Assembly (NCBI GenBank): GCA_021798835.1
Contig: JAJZBQ010000003.1
Span: 1-64,000 of the forward strand
DNA: 64,000 nt
Source: Pseudomonadota bacterium
Lineage (GTDB): Bacteria; Pseudomonadota; Gammaproteobacteria; Burkholderiales; Ferrovaceae
Direction of reading: 5' to 3'
Positions 61,418-64,000 of the stretch are shown here, one piece after another. Under the pieces are notes generated by a model, which was given only the letters and a program-made list of their open reading frames with translations, was not told where the DNA came from and made no database searches. Numbering within the stretch: the stretch's first letter is position 1; the number at the start of each line of letters is the position of its first letter. The position numbers and the translations under genes are program-made.

Positions 61418-64000
61418 ATGAGCCACGATTCTTTTCATACCCTCAGCCCATTGCCTCATGGACTGGGTCGCTTCTATTCTCTCCCAGCCCTGCAAACTCA
61501 GGGTTTTCCCCATCTGTCACGCCTGCCGGTATCGCTACGCGTCATTCTAGAAGCCCTGCTGCGCCACGAAGATGGTCGTCGCATCCAGCGTGAGCATATC
61601 GTTGCCTTGGCCAACTGGCAACCTGTGGCCCAACGTACCGCTGAAATTCCCTTCATGGTGGCACGCGTCATTCTTCAGGATTTTACTGGAGTGCCTCTGC
61701 TGGCTGATCTGGCTGCCATGCGCTCCTGCGCAGAGCGCCTGGGAAAAGAAGCCAGAACCATTGAACCCCTGGTTCCTGTCCAGTTGGTGGTAGATCATTC
61801 CATTCAAGTCGATCACTTCAATACCCCACAAGCGTTACAGGACAATATGAAACTGGAGTTCCAGCGTAATCAGGAACGCTATCAATTCATGAAATGGGGA
61901 ATGCAGGCATTTGAAACATTTCAAGTTGTTCCGCCTGGTATCGGGATCGTTCATCAAGTCAATCTGGAATATCTGGCCCATGGTGTTCAGAAGAAGGACG
62001 ATATAGTCTTCCCGGATACGCTGGTAGGCACTGACTCCCACACCACCATGATCAACAGCATTGGCGTGGTCGGTTGGGGCGTGGGGGGGATTGAAGCAGA
62101 AGCAGCCATGCTGGGTCAACCCCTGTATTTCCTCACCCCCGACGTGGTGGGAGTGTGTCTCGACGGTCAGTTACCTGCAGGGGTCACCGCCACAGATCTG
62201 GTTCTAACCCTGACCGAGCGGTTGCGCAAAGCCAAAGTGGTCGGCAAGTTCGTCGAATTCTTTGGTCCCGGTACTGCTTCCCTAAGTTTGCCAGACCGTG
62301 CCACTCTGGCCAATATGGCCCCCGAGTATGGGGCAACCATGGGCTATTTCCCAGTAGACGACATGACACTGGAGTATTTTCGTGCGACAGGGCGCCAGGA
62401 ACAGGAAATACTGGCCCTGGAGACCTATTGGAAGGCACAAGGACTCTTTGGCATCCCGGCAGTGGGCCAGTGTGATTACAGTGAAATCGTAACCCTCGAT
62501 CTATCATCCATCGAACCGTCGGTGGCCGGACCCCGCCGCCCCCAGGATCGCATCGCGCTCCGTAGCCTAAAAGACAGTTTCAACAAAATGCTTCATGATT
62601 CTGATGGGTATGCAAAAACCTCATCAATTCAAGACATTCATCCTGAACATCACCCTGACATAACCGTGAGTGACGGCTCCGTATTGCTGGCAGCCATCAC
62701 CTCCTGCACCAACACTTCCAACCCCAGCGTATTGCTGGCTGCCGGCCTTCTGGCACAAAAGGCTGTGGCACGCGGACTGCGGGTTGCTCCCTGGATCAAG
62801 ACTTCTCTGGCCCCCGGTTCGCGAGTTGTCACAGACTATCTGGCCCGCGCCGGACTTCAGGATGCACTGGATACTCTGGGATTCCGCTTGGTGGGCTATG
62901 GCTGCACCACTTGTATCGGCAATACGGGCCCCTTGCCAGCACCCATCGAATCTCTGCTGGCCAAGGAACCGTTGGTCGGATGTGCCGTCCTCTCCGGAAA
63001 CCGCAACTTTGAAGCACGCATCCATCCCAACCTGCGCGCCAATTTTCTGATGAGTCCCCCGCTGGTCATCGCCTTTGCTCTGGCCGGGCGCGTCACCATT
63101 GACATGCTTCATGAACCCTTGGGCCATGACACCGATGGTCACCCCGTCTTTCTACGCGATATCTGGCCCAGCGCCGAAGAGATCCGCCAAGCCAGCCAAT
63201 CCTTGACGGCCGAGGATTATCGCCAGCGCTACGCTCATACCACGGACGATCATCCACTTTGGTCTGCCGTGGCTGCCCCACAAGGGGCCACCTACCCATG
63301 GCTCCCCTCTACCTACATTGCCGAACCTCCCTTTTTCACAGACTTCACTCCCGAACCAGAACCCCCTGTTGCCCTGCGCGGTGCCTACGCCCTGGCTATT
63401 TTTGGTGACTCCATCACTACCGACCATATCAGTCCAGCCGGCTCCATAAAGGCCACTTCTCCGGCTGGTCAATATTTGCAGCAACAAGGCGTTATTCCCT
63501 CTGATTTCAACAGTTATGGGGCACGCCGCGGTCATCATGAAGTGATGATGCGCGGAACCTTCGCCAATGTACGTCTGAAAAATCTTCTGGTTCCAGGCAG
63601 TGAAGGGGGAGTTTCACGACATATCCCGAGCGGAGAAGCACAATCGATCTACGAAGTCGCACAGCGCTATCAACGCGAACAGATCCCAACCATCATCTTT
63701 GCAGGAGAAGAATATGGCACAGGTTCTTCACGCGACTGGGCGGCCAAAGGAACGCGTTTACTGGGCGTGAAAGCGGTTGTTGCCCAAAGTTTTGAGCGTA
63801 TCCATCGTAGTAATCTGGTCGGCATGGGAGTATTACCTTGCCAATTCCTCCCCGGCACTACGGTAAATTCGCTCGCGTTGCAAGGCGATGAAACCTTTGA
63901 TCTGAATGTCGGCGATCTGGCTCCACAGAGTATCGTTGAATTGCTCATCCATCGATCCTCAGGAGAAACCACAACCGTATCCCTGTGCTTGCGGATTGAT
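61418..64000 (+). CDS. acnA: Aconitate hydratase A (partial, runs off the window)
   Basis: AcnA isomerises citrate to isocitrate. The frame is open from the ATG at 61418 to the last base, 861 codons with no stop, so some 20-40 codons are missing compared with the usual length of about 890-900. Visible parts include [40 protein letters not shown], the cluster-binding Cys in [19 protein letters not shown] and in [14 protein letters not shown], and the swivel domain [16 protein letters not shown] and [20 protein letters not shown]. These are AcnA/IRP-type, not AcnB. It diverges from sdhC and completes the TCA set in this region. Confidence 0.96.
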   Translation, partial: MSHDSFHTLSPLPHGLGRFYSLPALQTQGFPHLSRLPVSLRVILEALLRHEDGRRIQREHIVALANWQPVAQRTAEIPFMVARVILQDFTGVPLLADLAAMRSCAERLGKEARTIEPLVPVQLVVDHSIQVDHFNTPQALQDNMKLEFQRNQERYQFMKWGMQAFETFQVVPPGIGIVHQVNLEYLAHGVQKKDDIVFPDTLVGTDSHTTMINSIGVVGWGVGGIEAEAAMLGQPLYFLTPDVVGVCLDGQLPAGVTATDLVLTLTERLRKAKVVGKFVEFFGPGTASLSLPDRATLANMAPEYGATMGYFPVDDMTLEYFRATGRQEQEILALETYWKAQGLFGIPAVGQCDYSEIVTLDLSSIEPSVAGPRRPQDRIALRSLKDSFNKMLHDSDGYAKTSSIQDIHPEHHPDITVSDGSVLLAAITSCTNTSNPSVLLAAGLLAQKAVARGLRVAPWIKTSLAPGSRVVTDYLARAGLQDALDTLGFRLVGYGCTTCIGNTGPLPAPIESLLAKEPLVGCAVLSGNRNFEARIHPNLRANFLMSPPLVIAFALAGRVTIDMLHEPLGHDTDGHPVFLRDIWPSAEEIRQASQSLTAEDYRQRYAHTTDDHPLWSAVAAPQGATYPWLPSTYIAEPPFFTDFTPEPEPPVALRGAYALAIFGDSITTDHISPAGSIKATSPAGQYLQQQGVIPSDFNSYGARRGHHEVMMRGTFANVRLKNLLVPGSEGGVSRHIPSGEAQSIYEVAQRYQREQIPTIIFAGEEYGTGSSRDWAAKGTRLLGVKAVVAQSFERIHRSNLVGMGVLPCQFLPGTTVNSLALQGDETFDLNVGDLAPQSIVELLIHRSSGETTTVSLCLRID

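Noticed and set aside
1..64000. CRISPR array, rRNA operon, prophage structural genes, biosynthetic gene cluster
   Set aside because: I looked for regularly spaced repeats, rRNA sequence, and capsid, tail or large synthase genes, and saw none.

Overview
The window looks like chromosomal DNA from a betaproteobacterium. Three gene orders support this. The first is rpoE-rseA-rseB-mucD-lepA-lepB-rnc-era-recO-pdxJ-acpS-nagZ. The second is sdhCDAB-sdhE-gltA-odhA-odhB-lpdA-zapE with acnA divergent. The third is the DUF5666/DUF6502 pair. This placement rests on remembered synteny, not a database search, and the genus cannot be fixed from the sequence. The DNA is almost fully coding, with many 4-base ATGA start/stop overlaps.

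Layout. (1) 1-2375 is a degraded integrated element: the 3' end of an IS66-family insertion sequence, a HigBA-like toxin-antitoxin pair, and a tyrosine integrase broken by two frameshifts, lying next to a tRNA-Asn gene. (2) 2428-4991 is a translationally coupled pair, a DUF5666 lipoprotein and a DUF6502 putative DNA-binding protein. (3) 5120-18229 is a glycogen/alpha-glucan cluster: glgC and two GH57 enzymes on the minus strand, diverging from glgB-pgi-glgA, with glgP convergent to glgA. (4) 18353-22680 holds topoisomerase IV (parC, parE). (5) 22748-26133 is an overlapping cassette of a Baeyer-Villiger-type monooxygenase, an exported metallo-beta-lactamase-fold protein and a FAH/hydratase-like protein. 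(6) 26183-27518 is a PA2779/PA2778-type pair: a small membrane protein with a conserved-looking PAGG site, and a C39-like peptidase lipoprotein with TPRs. (7) 27527-31372 carries tRNA-Cys, tRNA-Gly, a soluble zinc-binding (CZB) chemoreceptor, pgsA and uvrC. (8) 31369-43169 is a long one-direction chain from the sigma-E module through housekeeping genes to a cation efflux protein. (9) 43281-49594 contains ETF-ubiquinone oxidoreductase convergent with a minus-strand set of 5-formyl-THF cyclo-ligase, a pseudouridine synthase, an acyl-CoA dehydrogenase, mtdA and fchA. (10) 49678-64000 has ridA, zapE, the TCA-cycle supercluster and a divergent acnA that runs off the window end.

How they work together. 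The glg genes make ADP-glucose, polymerise and branch it, and degrade it by phosphorolysis; pgi links the store to glycolysis, and the two GH57 enzymes probably remodel linear or branched glucans. MtdA, FchA and 5-formyl-THF cyclo-ligase interconvert folate-bound one-carbon units. The acyl-CoA dehydrogenase and ETF-QO pass electrons to quinone. The TCA cluster encodes aconitase, citrate synthase, 2-oxoglutarate dehydrogenase and succinate dehydrogenase. RpoE, RseA, RseB and MucD form the envelope-stress circuit, and a good sigma-E-type promoter lies in front of rpoE.

Most of the window is ordinary core genome. The parts most likely to hold undescribed biology are the PA2779/PA2778 peptidase pair, the DUF5666/DUF6502 pair, the monooxygenase cassette and the tandem GH57 enzymes. 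I saw no CRISPR array, prophage structural genes or rRNA.
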